From: Gracilimonas sp964505215
GTDB lineage: Bacteria; Bacteroidota; Rhodothermia; Balneolales; Balneolaceae
Length of the DNA stretch: 64,000 nucleotides
Assembly (NCBI GenBank): GCA_964505215.1
Contig: CAZDGU010000003.1
Location: forward strand, 62,001 to 126,000
Direction of reading: 5' to 3'
Within the stretch, counting starts at the first letter, position 1, and each line of letters begins with the position of its first letter. Of this stretch, positions 43,701 to 52,422 are shown in pieces. The notes beneath the pieces are model-generated. The model was not told where the DNA came from, ran no database searches, and was given only the letters and a program-made list of their open reading frames with translations. Made by a program: the position numbers and the translations under genes.

Positions 43701-44372
43701 CAGTTCTGCATAGGCGTGCAAGAACTCTTTAAAATTCATTTTGTCAACGCCCTTAATGTTGGGGACTACCAAATTTCGGGAGCCGTCTCTGCTTTCTAAA
43801 TCAACAGCAACGCCTAAGTTTACAGAATCAGGAATTACGCGATAATGGTTTCCATCTTTATAGAGGTAAGAGCTGTTCAGGTTTGGAAACTCTTTGAGGG
43901 CTTGAATAATAGCCCAGGCAATAAAGTGCGTAAACGAAGCTTTGGGCTGATTTCTTTTTAATAGGTGATGGTTAATAATGGCTCTGTCTTCAACCATCAT
44001 GCGCACCGGCAGTACGCGCAAAGAAGTAGCCGTAGGCACCTCCAAACTGTCGTCCATGTTTTCGACAATTTTTACAGCTACGCCTTTAATTTTCTCGAGC
44101 GTGGCGTTTTTAGGAGCTTTTACTTCTTTTTTGGCTTTCTGGGGAGCAGGCTTTTTGGTTTGAGTTTCTTCTCCATTAGATTTTGAGATGGGCGCAGCAG
44201 TTTGCGCAGGCTGCAAATCCTTTGGTTCGGAAACATCTACAGGTTTACCTTCCAGTTCATCAAAATAGCGCTTCCAGTGATCAGGAACCGATTCCGGCTC
44301 ATGCTGATATTGGTCGTATAGTTCTTCAACAAGGGCGGAATTAGGGCCAAATACGGCTTCAAGTGATTTCAA
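40719..44372 (-). CDS. kgd: Multifunctional 2-oxoglutarate decarboxylase/dehydrogenase (E2o-E1o fusion)
   Basis: The 1217-residue protein begins SLEAVFGPNSALVEELYDQY, the E1o N-terminal segment. A linker and an E2-type acyltransferase domain (about 85-330) follow, with TYDHRIIQGAESGMFLKKM carrying the catalytic His. The E1 domain takes up the rest, with TPP motif HGDAAFAGQGVVAETLNMS. There is no lipoyl domain in the chain. This is the layout of mycobacterial KGD (SucA-type) enzymes rather than separate SucA and SucB. It carries out the 2-oxoglutarate step of the TCA cycle and needs an outside lipoyl carrier. FumC is its functional partner in the window. Confidence 0.94.
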   Translation of the reverse strand: MKSLEAVFGPNSALVEELYDQYQHEPESVPDHWKRYFDELEGKPVDVSEPKDLQPAQTAAPISKSNGEETQTKKPAPQKAKKEVKAPKNATLEKIKGVAVKIVENMDDSLEVPTATSLRVLPVRMMVEDRAIINHHLLKRNQPKASFTHFIAWAIIQALKEFPNLNSSYLYKDGNHYRVIPDSVNLGVAVDLESRDGSRNLVVPNIKGVDKMNFKEFLHAYAELIDKARNGKLEIDDFAGTTISITNPGTIGTVSSVPRLMQNQGTIIATGAIDYSAEYRAMSPEVLNQLGVSKVMTVTSTYDHRIIQGAESGMFLKKMDDLLTGQEDFYEQIFADLNILYEPLPYGDDNYTGPFSGDSDKIEHDRRVVGVWRLINMYRMRGHVLADLDPLDKEPGKNPELDLDYYGLSLWDLDREFYCGGLGGKERATLREILNLLRDTYCENVGVEYKHLLDLEERDWLREVMESSGNNAQLTKDDKREILHKLNQAMAFEEFLHKKYIGHKRFSLEGADSLIPMVHFMLEKAGEHGVEKFFFGMAHRGRLNMLVNIMNKPYHRVFAEFEGNIDPDSIQGSGDVKYHLGAKGLHKTASGHEIELELMPNPSHLEAVNPVTEGAVRAMQDHHHEDEPKKRIVPVLMHGDAAFAGQGVVAETLNMSQLEGYNTGGTIHIIINNQIGFTTLPKDGRSTEYASDIAKTILAPIFHVNGDNPEAAVYAIRRALDYRQKFGKDVVIDLIGYRKHGHNEGDEPAFTQPGMYKEIRDHSPVRDIYTENLVKNGELTKEETQQIFDEFEQLLQEAFEDAKKAPDVEVTDNLIDRKETPQDKWDAYPDTTYPAEKLEEIAVKLNTVPKDFDANPKLLKQLAKRAEIVSNNEKKIDWGFAELLAFGSLLKSNTTIRLTGQDVERGTFSHRHAVLHGTETNQKFVPLNNLSEDQARFHVHNSLLSEFAALGYEFGYSAEKLDALVIWEAQFGDFANGAQIIIDQFISSSEAKWGQKSAVVLNLPHGYEGQGPEHSSARLERFLQLCAEDNMQVMNLTTPAQYYHMLRRQALQKLKRPAILMSPKSLLRHPMATSNRDDLANGKFQPFIIDKDYKDPKELKRLVICSGKVYYDLMKYRQENEIENVAIARLEQLYPFADDEIKDQLKDFTSIKDIVWCQEEPKNMGAWHFVAPRFMELLQKGQKLSYVGRQASASPAAGQKKIHQAEQDKLIEDALKL

Positions 44373-44652
44373 TTTTAACCTCTAAGAGATTTTGGCAGTG
44401 ATTTTTAAAAAGAGTATTCAATTTATTAAGTGTTGCTTTTAGCAATGTTCCAGCAACTATTTAGTAACATCAAAATTAAGGATAACATTCTTAAAAAACG
44501 ATAATTTCTATAAAGTCTTATTTGATAGAATTTATTGTTTTTTTTCTTACATAATTAACCGCCGGATTTTGCAAAGCAAGCTTTAATTCGCTGTTGGCAA
44601 GCCCTATATTCCATGTCTTAATTTTATCAAGCAGCAGACCAAAAAAACAGGA

Positions 44653-46455
44653 ATGAACAAAACATCAGAAAAACAAAAAACCGGTGCCGAGCAAGTGCAT
44701 TGGGATCTAAGTGATTTATATACTTCTAATAATGACGCCCGACTTACGGAGGATAAAAAAGAAGTTGTAGCACAAGCCGCAGATTTTAGGGAGAAATACC
44801 GGGGTCAGCTTCAAACATTATCACCAAAAGCATTTAAAGAAATGCTGGATGAGTATGAGGCTATTTTAGATTTAGCCGGAAAAATAGGCTCATTTGCATA
44901 CTTGCAATGGTCCACCGATACCGGAAATACCGAGTATGGAAAGCAGGTGGCTGAGACCAATGAGCTGTCTTCAGAAATAAGCCAGAAACTGGTTTTTGTT
45001 GATGTGGAATGGCTTCAGATTTCTGATGAAGCAGCCCAAAAGCTGATTGCAAGCGAGGAGTTGGCCAAGTACAAACACTACTTGGAAAGCTCGCGGCGTT
45101 ACAAAGATCACGTGCTGGAAGAAAAACAGGAGCAAATACTGTCGGCAAAGTCAACGACGGGGCGCAGCGCGTGGGTTCGTTTTTTTGATGAAACGCTGGG
45201 AGCCGCCAAGTTTGAGCTGGACGGCGAACAGCTGAGTGAGCAAGAGGTGCTTTCTAAACTTCATGAAAGCGACCGGGATTTGAGAGTGCGTGCGCATCAA
45301 TCACTCACAAACAAATTCAATGAGCTCAGCCACTCGCTCACGTTTATATTTAACACCGTGCTGGCCGATAAATTCACCAACGATAAGCTGAGAAAGTATG
45401 AGAGCTGGATAGATTCCCGAAATTTAGCCAATCAAACCGATCGGGAAACGGTTGATGCACTGGTTGAATCGGTTACTTCCAACTATGCATTAGTTCAGCG
45501 CTATTACAAGCTGAAGACAAAGCTGCTGGGCCTGGATGAAATGAAAGATTATGACCGATATGCGCCCATCATTAAAAATGAGGCAACTATTGGATGGGAA
45601 TCGGCCCGCGAAATGGTAGAAAATTCCTATACCGACTTTCATCCCAAAATGGGATCCATCACTAAAAAGTTTTTCGAGAATAACTGGATTGATGCCGCCA
45701 TTAAACCTGGAAAAAGAGGCGGGGCATATTCGGCCGGAACGGTTCCCTCGGCACACCCATACGTGTTTATGAATTTTGACGGAAAAATTCGGGATGTGCA
45801 AACGCTGGCGCACGAGCTTGGGCATGGTGTGCATCAGTATCTGTCGCGCCAGCAGGGAGTGTTGCAGTCTTCTACTCCGCTAACTACGGCTGAGACGGCA
45901 TCCGTATTTGGTGAAATGCTGGTATTCCAAAAGCTGATGAAGGAGCTTGACGATCCCAAAGAAAAATTAGGTCTGCTGATGGGTAAAATTGATGATACCA
46001 TTGCTACTGTTTTTCGTCAGATTTCTATGAACCGGTTTGAGGATGCCATTCACAACGCGCGCCGCGAGGAAGGCGAATTAAGCAAAGAACGGTTCTCGGA
46101 GCTGTGGATGGAGCAACAAAAAGCATTGTATGGGAATTCTGTAACGCTAACGGATGAGTACAAAATCTGGTGGAGTTATATTCCTCACTTTTTACACACG
46201 CCCGGCTACGTATATGCGTATGCTTTTGGCGAGCTGCTGGTACTGGCTTTGTATGAAGAATACACGCAGCGCCCCGATGGATTTGCGGATCGATACCTGG
46301 ATTTACTGAGCGCAGGAGGTTCGGAATGGCCACATGATTTAGTGTCAAAAATGGGACTGAACATCACCGATCCAAACTTCTGGAATAAAGGCTTGGCTGC
46401 ATTCGAACGCATGGTAGAAGATGCAGAGAAAATGGCTGAAGAGTTGGAAGCCTAA
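44653..46455 (+). CDS. pepF: Oligoendopeptidase F family metallopeptidase
   Basis: The 600-residue M3B-family peptidase has the zinc site HELGH at residues 387-391 (TLAHELGHGVHQYLS). The third ligand is in TAETASVFGEML downstream. The N-terminal helical domain (EQVHWDLSDLYTSNND) is typical of PepF. No signal peptide is present, so it acts on short peptides in the cytosol. The gene follows a 280-bp A/T-rich region divergent from kgd. Confidence 0.94.
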   Translation: MNKTSEKQKTGAEQVHWDLSDLYTSNNDARLTEDKKEVVAQAADFREKYRGQLQTLSPKAFKEMLDEYEAILDLAGKIGSFAYLQWSTDTGNTEYGKQVAETNELSSEISQKLVFVDVEWLQISDEAAQKLIASEELAKYKHYLESSRRYKDHVLEEKQEQILSAKSTTGRSAWVRFFDETLGAAKFELDGEQLSEQEVLSKLHESDRDLRVRAHQSLTNKFNELSHSLTFIFNTVLADKFTNDKLRKYESWIDSRNLANQTDRETVDALVESVTSNYALVQRYYKLKTKLLGLDEMKDYDRYAPIIKNEATIGWESAREMVENSYTDFHPKMGSITKKFFENNWIDAAIKPGKRGGAYSAGTVPSAHPYVFMNFDGKIRDVQTLAHELGHGVHQYLSRQQGVLQSSTPLTTAETASVFGEMLVFQKLMKELDDPKEKLGLLMGKIDDTIATVFRQISMNRFEDAIHNARREEGELSKERFSELWMEQQKALYGNSVTLTDEYKIWWSYIPHFLHTPGYVYAYAFGELLVLALYEEYTQRPDGFADRYLDLLSAGGSEWPHDLVSKMGLNITDPNFWNKGLAAFERMVEDAEKMAEELEA

Positions 46456-46511
46456 ATTCATTATATTCATAATGCTAACAGACCTACTAAAGAATTTCTA
46501 AAAACACGCGA

Positions 46512-47975
46512 ATGTCCTTAAATCGACAAGAAAAAGCTCTTCGAGAATACAAGCAGATATTGCAAGATCTGGTACATTTATTGCAAACTTCAACCCAGGT
46601 TCAGCTATCCTATTTGTGCTGGGTGAACCGGGCACGGCAGCAGTTTGTGTGGGAAACCAACAGCACGCAGTTATCTAACGTTATGTTTCAGGATAGAGTG
46701 GCTTTTGAAAACCACTTTTTGAATGAATTTAAGAACGCCGATGAAGTTATACAGTTAGTGGTTGGCGAAGATATCTCAAAAGCGGAACTGATCCATTATT
46801 TTGATTTTGTTGAGGCCAAACACATTCTCATCATTCCCTTTATAAATAAAGGAGAAACAGTGGCCTTAACCGTACTTGAAAGCGACCGTGAAATTGATCA
46901 GGAGTTAATTCAGGATCGCGTAATATCCTATAATAACGCCTTGGTTAACGTGCTGGACACCTATCTGGAAGTAGTTGATTTGCACGAGCAGCAGGATGAG
47001 TGGGACCAGTACGAACAGTCTATCGCAAAGCTGGATTACCGGGCCCATCGTGTTGAGATTTTAGGGAATATGCTGGAGGAAATTCAAAAATATATTCCTA
47101 ACGGAGGGACGGTGCTGGTGGCTCCGGGTATGGAATCCTGGAATGTGGTGTTGCGGGCCAAACGAGCCGTGCAGCCGCCGGTTATGGGCCTCCAGCTGGA
47201 AGAAAAAAGCGTGGCTTACGATGCGCTTGAAAAAGGAGAGCCGGTATTTGCTATGCACTTTAATAATAATCCCCGACGCATTGCCGCTGCAGAAAAACGC
47301 TCGGAGGGAGCAACGTATGCCATTCCGGTGATGCTATACGACCGCCGCCAGGGCGTGGTTGTTTGTTATGATAACGATCCACTTACTTTCAAAGAATCGA
47401 CCAAGCATAAGCTTGCAAATTTAGTGCGTATAGCTGCGCTTAGTATTCAATCATCCGTTAAAAAATCCGGCGTAGCGCATGAGCTGCTTACTCAAAATTT
47501 CGGAGCCTATATGCCCGAATTATGGGAGATAGCACTAAATAACGAGTTGCTCAGAATTCAACAAGGCGCCGCAACGCACACTTGGTTTGGGTTGGTTACA
47601 CCCAATGATGTGTCGGCCCTTCGCACCAAATACCGGCTTGAAGACCTTCAAAAAATTCAAACAGACTTTATTTCTGTGCTAAACCCCTCACGGTATGGAA
47701 TTTCGGGGATTATGGGCTACAATTCAGATTATGTGTATGCGGTGATTATTCAAAGTGCCGATGAAGAAGCCGTTGCAAACTGGATGGAAAAAGTAAAAGG
47801 GAAGGCAGAATCGGGCTTAAACCTTTCGATTGGGGGAATGATGCGGCCGCAATTTAAAGTGGGATATACTCAACTTACCGAGCAGACGGTGAACGTTTAT
47901 CAGGTAATGGAAAAAGCTAAAAAAGCATTAACAAACGTATTAAATACGAACGAAACAGATTTAGTGAGAGCATAA
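46512..47975 (+). CDS. GAF-like domain protein upstream of deoB
   Basis: The 487-residue soluble protein has a first domain (about 15-160) with GAF-like strand pattern, e.g. KHILIIPFINKGETVALTVL. A helical segment follows, then a second GAF-like domain (about 190-320; GGTVLVAPGMESWNVVLRAK, AIPVMLYDRRQGVVVCY). The C-terminal ~150 residues resemble a degenerate nucleotidyl-cyclase/GGDEF-like alpha-beta layout without its catalytic motif. I do not recognise a named family. Its stop overlaps the deoB start by one base, so the two are translationally coupled. Confidence 0.6.
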   Translation: MSLNRQEKALREYKQILQDLVHLLQTSTQVQLSYLCWVNRARQQFVWETNSTQLSNVMFQDRVAFENHFLNEFKNADEVIQLVVGEDISKAELIHYFDFVEAKHILIIPFINKGETVALTVLESDREIDQELIQDRVISYNNALVNVLDTYLEVVDLHEQQDEWDQYEQSIAKLDYRAHRVEILGNMLEEIQKYIPNGGTVLVAPGMESWNVVLRAKRAVQPPVMGLQLEEKSVAYDALEKGEPVFAMHFNNNPRRIAAAEKRSEGATYAIPVMLYDRRQGVVVCYDNDPLTFKESTKHKLANLVRIAALSIQSSVKKSGVAHELLTQNFGAYMPELWEIALNNELLRIQQGAATHTWFGLVTPNDVSALRTKYRLEDLQKIQTDFISVLNPSRYGISGIMGYNSDYVYAVIIQSADEEAVANWMEKVKGKAESGLNLSIGGMMRPQFKVGYTQLTEQTVNVYQVMEKAKKALTNVLNTNETDLVRA

Positions 47976-49147
47976 TGGGAAACGCATATATTATTGTTAT
48001 TGATGGTTTAGGGGTAGGAGCACAAGAAGACGCCGCTAAATACGGCGACGAGAATATGAATACCTTAGGCCACGTTTCGGAAGAAACGGGAGTGAAGCTG
48101 CCAAATCTGCAAAAGTTAGGGTTAGGCAATATTATTCCGTTGGCATCGGTAGCGCCCAATAAAAAGCCTTTGGCAGCGCATGGAAAACTGCGGGAAGTTT
48201 CGGCCGGTAAAGACTCTACCACCGGGCATTGGGAGATTGCAGGCATACAATTGGAGCAGCCTTTTCCTACTTACCCTGAAGGTTTTCCTCAGCAGATTTT
48301 GGATGATTTTTGTGCAGGCATTGGCGTGGAGAATGTGTTGTGCAATAAACCGTACTCCGGCACGGATGTAATTCGGGATTATGGAGAAGAACATCTCAAA
48401 ACAGGAAATCCCATTGTTTACACTTCTGCCGACAGCGTGTTTCAGGTAGCCTGCCATGATGAGGTTGTGCCGGTAGAAAAATTATATGAATGGTGTGATT
48501 TTGCGCGAAATAAGATTTGTGTAGGCGAACATGAAGTAGGGCGGGTAATTGCGCGCCCGTTTACCGGAAAACCCGGGAATTTTGAACGAATTACGGATCA
48601 GCGAAAAGATTACTCATCCATTCCGCCCGAGAATAATTTAGTGCAGGTACTGCAAAAAAAAGGTGTGAAAACGCACTCAATCGGCAAAGTGGTAGACTTA
48701 TTTGCAGGAAAAGGTTTTACGGAATTTCAGCACACCAAAAGTAATGCAGAAGGAATTACGGAGCTTCTGAAACTCATGACTTCCGGAATGGAGAATAGCT
48801 TTGTATTCGTAAACCTGATTGATACCGATCAACTGTTTGGCCACCGTTTAGATCCGGAAGGGTATGCCGGCAGTTTAGCAGAGTTCGATCAAACCATACC
48901 GGCTATTTTAGCCAATATTAAAGAAGATGATTTGCTGATTATTACCGGAGACCACGGCAATGATCCATGCTCAGAAAGTACCGATCATTCACGCGAGTTT
49001 GTGCCGTTGTTGGTATTTCCAAAAGCCACGGCAATTTCCGAAAACCTTGGTACAGGTGCTACATTTTCGAATATAGCGTCTTCAGTAGCTGCTTTTTTTA
49101 GGCTCGATCATTCCTTTCCGGGAGAAAGCTTTATAAAATCACAATAA
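47975..49147 (+). CDS. deoB: Phosphopentomutase
   Basis: The 390-residue alkaline-phosphatase-superfamily enzyme has an N-terminal metal site IVIDGLGVGAQEDAAKYGDE. The phospho-acceptor Thr lies in GKDSTTGHWEIAG, and the second metal site is ITGDHGNDPCSESTDHSREFVPL. It interconverts ribose 1- and 5-phosphate (and the deoxy forms) in nucleoside salvage, with Mn2+. The ATG shares a base with the upstream stop codon (TAATG). Confidence 0.95.
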   Translation: MGNAYIIVIDGLGVGAQEDAAKYGDENMNTLGHVSEETGVKLPNLQKLGLGNIIPLASVAPNKKPLAAHGKLREVSAGKDSTTGHWEIAGIQLEQPFPTYPEGFPQQILDDFCAGIGVENVLCNKPYSGTDVIRDYGEEHLKTGNPIVYTSADSVFQVACHDEVVPVEKLYEWCDFARNKICVGEHEVGRVIARPFTGKPGNFERITDQRKDYSSIPPENNLVQVLQKKGVKTHSIGKVVDLFAGKGFTEFQHTKSNAEGITELLKLMTSGMENSFVFVNLIDTDQLFGHRLDPEGYAGSLAEFDQTIPAILANIKEDDLLIITGDHGNDPCSESTDHSREFVPLLVFPKATAISENLGTGATFSNIASSVAAFFRLDHSFPGESFIKSQ

Positions 49148-49262
49148 ATGTGAGCGGTTCCTTCATTTGATTTCGTACATAAGTTATGAAGAGAGTATAG
49201 AACTGTATCTGATACCTTAAACCACGATGCAGTTTCTTTTAACCTAAACAAACTATTCAGCT

Positions 49263-51029
49263 ATGAAATCAATGAGAACAACATTCTTTATTCTATTCTT
49301 CTTTTTATCCGTTCCCTTAATTATCAGTTCCTGTAAAGATTCTTCTACCGGCGCTGATGATGGTAATGGAGATGACCCGGGAAAAGTTGATCCCGAAACC
49401 ATAGAGCTAAGCGGAACCATTTCTGCTGACTCTACACTTGCCAATATCTTTACCGATCCTTCTATTCCCGATTATTTGGTAGTGGGAGATGTAGATATTG
49501 CAGCAGAGCTGACCATTGATCCGGGAGTTGTTATTTACGTTCAGGAAGATCGTGGGATTTCAGTAACCGGCTCAGGAATTCTGAAAGCCGATGGTACGGC
49601 AGACAGCCTGATTGTAATAACAGGAGAAGGCCAGTCTGCCAATGGATTTTGGAGAGGAATTAACGTTCACTCCAGTTCAGTGGAAAACTCCATTAGCTAT
49701 GCAGAAATCAGCTATGCCGGAAGTAAATCGGCCGGAACCTATTTTGATGCTTCTGCCATTATGGTTGACAGGGCTAAGATTTCGTTATCCAACACTACCA
49801 TCTCGAACAGTGGAGGTTATGGAATTCAAACCCGCCGTGATGGATCTGAATTTCCTATGAGTAATATGGAGTTCAAAGAAAATGATTTGGATCACGCAAA
49901 TGTACATACCAGTCAGATAGGATACTTTGACAACGGCAGTACTTTTGACGGTGGACATGTTGCGATATTTGGTGGGGGAACCGACGCAAATACAACGATA
50001 TCTGCACTGAACGGAGCTGCATATAAAGTAAAAAGCTCTATCGACTTTGAGCACGATATTGTTATTGAAGAAGGTGCACGATTTGAGTTTACTTCTGATG
50101 CACGGCTTAATATAGCAAGCGGTTCTTCCATCGTAGCCCAAGGAACTCCTGGTAATGAAATTGTATTTACCGGTACAAGTGCGGCACCCGGCGCATGGAA
50201 AGGTATTTTTGTAAGCTCAAGCTCAGTAGATAATATTTTTGAACATGTAGATATCAGCTACGGTGGAAGCAGTGAGATAGCTACCTACTTCGGTAAAACA
50301 AACATGGCCATTGACCGAGCTAAAGTTACCCTCAAAAACGTGAAGTTTTCGGGCAGTGCCGGTTATGGAATTCAAACCCGCCGTAATGGATCTACTTTCA
50401 GCGTAGAAAGCAGCACCTTCAGCGATAATGCTAATTCTGACATGCGCATTCATCCCACACAAGCAGGTTTTATTGATAACCAAACCGACTTTAACGGCGG
50501 TGATGTAGAAGTATATAAAGGAGATACTGAGGGAACCGGAAGCGCAACCTGGAGTAATTTAAACAATGGTGTGTTCTACTTTTCCGAAACCGTAACTATA
50601 GATAATGAAGTGAGGATCGAAAAAGGTGCGGAATTTGAGATGGGTTCAGATGTGTCGTTAGTGGTATCCAGCTCTACGAAAGGTGGCCCAAGCGTTATTA
50701 AAGCAATAGGAACCGCAAGTGAGCCCATTCTGTTTACCGGCCGCTCTAAAGCAAAAGGAGCCTGGGCAGGTATTCTCATTTCATCCGGTTCAATCGAAAA
50801 TGAAATGGATTATGTGAAAATTGAGTACGGAGGAGGCAAAGATTTAGCCACATATATGGATGCAGGCAATTTGGGCGTTTATAATGAGGGCGCACTTACC
50901 CTAACAAATTCATCTATTGAAAATAGTGCAAGCTATGGCATTATTGTGCGAACCGGGCGTAACGCAGTATTAACAAAGCAAAATATATCCTACTCCGGCA
51001 ATACCAACTTAGATTTTTATACTTACTAA
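49263..51029 (+). CDS. Surface lipoprotein with duplicated beta-helix units
   Basis: The 588-residue protein has a lipoprotein signal ending LIISSC (Cys24) and then an Asp/Gly-rich linker. The rest is right-handed parallel beta-helix-like, made of about three long repeats of some 160 residues. Corresponding pieces are YGIQTRRDGSEF and YGIQTRRNGSTF, SQIGYFDNGSTFDGGHV and TQAGFIDNQTDFNGGDV, and GAWKGIFVSSSSVDN and GAWAGILISSGSIEN. No lyase active site is visible. It is probably an outer-surface adhesin- or binding-type protein; the ligand is unknown. Confidence 0.82.
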   Translation: MKSMRTTFFILFFFLSVPLIISSCKDSSTGADDGNGDDPGKVDPETIELSGTISADSTLANIFTDPSIPDYLVVGDVDIAAELTIDPGVVIYVQEDRGISVTGSGILKADGTADSLIVITGEGQSANGFWRGINVHSSSVENSISYAEISYAGSKSAGTYFDASAIMVDRAKISLSNTTISNSGGYGIQTRRDGSEFPMSNMEFKENDLDHANVHTSQIGYFDNGSTFDGGHVAIFGGGTDANTTISALNGAAYKVKSSIDFEHDIVIEEGARFEFTSDARLNIASGSSIVAQGTPGNEIVFTGTSAAPGAWKGIFVSSSSVDNIFEHVDISYGGSSEIATYFGKTNMAIDRAKVTLKNVKFSGSAGYGIQTRRNGSTFSVESSTFSDNANSDMRIHPTQAGFIDNQTDFNGGDVEVYKGDTEGTGSATWSNLNNGVFYFSETVTIDNEVRIEKGAEFEMGSDVSLVVSSSTKGGPSVIKAIGTASEPILFTGRSKAKGAWAGILISSGSIENEMDYVKIEYGGGKDLATYMDAGNLGVYNEGALTLTNSSIENSASYGIIVRTGRNAVLTKQNISYSGNTNLDFYTY

Positions 51030-51071
51030 ACAGCTCATAAAGTGGCAAAAAAGCCACAAGTTCTTAATATT

Positions 51072-51111
51072 ATTACAGGCATCATCACAACTGATGCCTG
51101 TAATTTTTTTA
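51072..51111 (+). terminator. Rho-independent terminator of the beta-helix gene
   Basis: A perfect 13-bp stem ATTACAGGCATCA/TGATGCCTGTAAT (51072-51084, 51092-51104) has a TCACAAC loop and is followed by six T. Confidence 0.92.
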
Positions 51112-51193
51112 ACCGGAGTTAAAAATAGCAGGGAATAAAGGGAATAATTAAAGTGATTTAATAAGCTCATTATTTTTAAAATTATCTAAAGAA

Positions 51194-51221
51194 TTGCGTA
51201 TATTGCGGAATTGTAATTTTA
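51194..51221 (+). promoter_or_regulatory. Possible promoter for rpoD
   Basis: TTG (51194-51196) is followed after 17 bases by TAATTTTA (51214-51221), seven of eight matches to TAnnTTTG. The spacer is slightly short of the usual 19-20. It leaves a ~110-nt leader before the GTG start. Confidence 0.4.
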
Positions 51222-51331
51222 CTTAAGCACAGACGCAATATTTAAGCAGTTCACGCGTGATTTAACTAAGCTTATTTATAATAGCTATCTGCGCAATCGC
51301 GTACGCAAACATTCATTAAACGGTATTTATA

Positions 51332-52186
51332 GTGGCAAAAAGTTCTGGAATCTCTACTCGTGAGTCAGAATCCTTAGATCGTTATCTGCACGAAATTGGT
51401 AAAGAGAAATTAATTACTCCGGATGATGAAGTTCGGTTAGCCAAAGAAATTCAAAAAGGCAGTCAGAGAGCGCTCGAAGATCTCACCAAAGCAAACCTTC
51501 GTTTTGTGGTTTCTGTGGCAAAGCAGTATCAAAATCAGGGGCTATCTCTGGGTGATTTAATTAACGAGGGTAACCTCGGTTTAATTAAAGCAGCCAAACG
51601 CTTTGACGAAACCCGTGGATTTAAATTTATTTCTTATGCAGTTTGGTGGATTCGTCAATCTATTCTGCAAGCTTTGGCCGAGCAGTCTCGGATTGTACGC
51701 TTACCGCTTAACAGGGTAGGTGCGCTCAATAAAATTGGAAAAGAGCTATCTAAGCTGGAGCAGGAATACGAGCGTGTTCCTTCCGCTCACGAGCTGGCCG
51801 AAAGTTTGGAAATGACCGTAGGAGAAGTAGCCGATACGCTCAAAATTTCCGGACGTCACCTTTCAATGGATGCGCCTTTTGCACAGGGTGAAGACAACCG
51901 CCTGCTGGATGTGCTTGAAAATGAGGAGATTCCAAATCCCGATTTCGATTTAATGGGAGAATCTCTGAAAGTGGAAATTGAGCGAGCACTTTCAAAGCTA
52001 ACTACACGCGAAGCAGAAGTTATTCGCCTGTATTTTGGAATTGGACGCGAACACTCTCTTACTCTTGAAGAAATTGGAGAACGCTTTGACCTGACCCGCG
52101 AACGTGTGCGGCAGATTAAAGAAAAAGCACTTCGAAAATTACGTCATCACAACCGAAGTGCAGCTTTAAGAGCGTATCTTGGCTAA
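51332..52186 (+). CDS. rpoD: Primary RNA polymerase sigma factor RpoD (short Bacteroidota form)
   Basis: The 284-residue sigma-70 starts with GTG at 51332. Region 1.2 (ESLDRYLHEIGKEKLITPDDE), region 2 (FKFISYAVWWIRQSILQALAE), region 3 and region 4.2 (LTLEEIGERFDLTRERVRQIK) are all present. Region 1.1 and the non-conserved insert of E. coli sigma-70 are missing. This is the size and form of the housekeeping sigma of Bacteroidota, which reads TTG/TAnnTTTG promoters. Two such promoters are seen in this window. It stands alone between two terminators. Confidence 0.94.
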   Translation: MAKSSGISTRESESLDRYLHEIGKEKLITPDDEVRLAKEIQKGSQRALEDLTKANLRFVVSVAKQYQNQGLSLGDLINEGNLGLIKAAKRFDETRGFKFISYAVWWIRQSILQALAEQSRIVRLPLNRVGALNKIGKELSKLEQEYERVPSAHELAESLEMTVGEVADTLKISGRHLSMDAPFAQGEDNRLLDVLENEEIPNPDFDLMGESLKVEIERALSKLTTREAEVIRLYFGIGREHSLTLEEIGERFDLTRERVRQIKEKALRKLRHHNRSAALRAYLG

Positions 52187-52204
52187 TCATTTTTAATCGT
52201 GAGT

Positions 52205-52244
52205 AAAAATCCCATACTTGTTCAACAAGGTGGGATTTTTTTTG
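52205..52244 (+). terminator. Rho-independent terminator of rpoD
   Basis: AAAAATCCCA pairs with TGGGATTTTT, with an inner TTG/CAA pair around the loop and eight T at the end. Confidence 0.88.
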
Positions 52245-52422
52245 TTCATAGGTTTTCGAAAGGGTGTACTGCAAATTTTTTAAAAGCAATTTTAACGATA
52301 GCCTGTTTACAAATACATTTTATGGGCGTCAGCTTTTATTACAGATAATTCACTGAACTATTTAAACTTAAAACCTGTATTATTCGCCAAATCTCTATAA
52401 TTGAGAGTAAAATTTTTAATAC

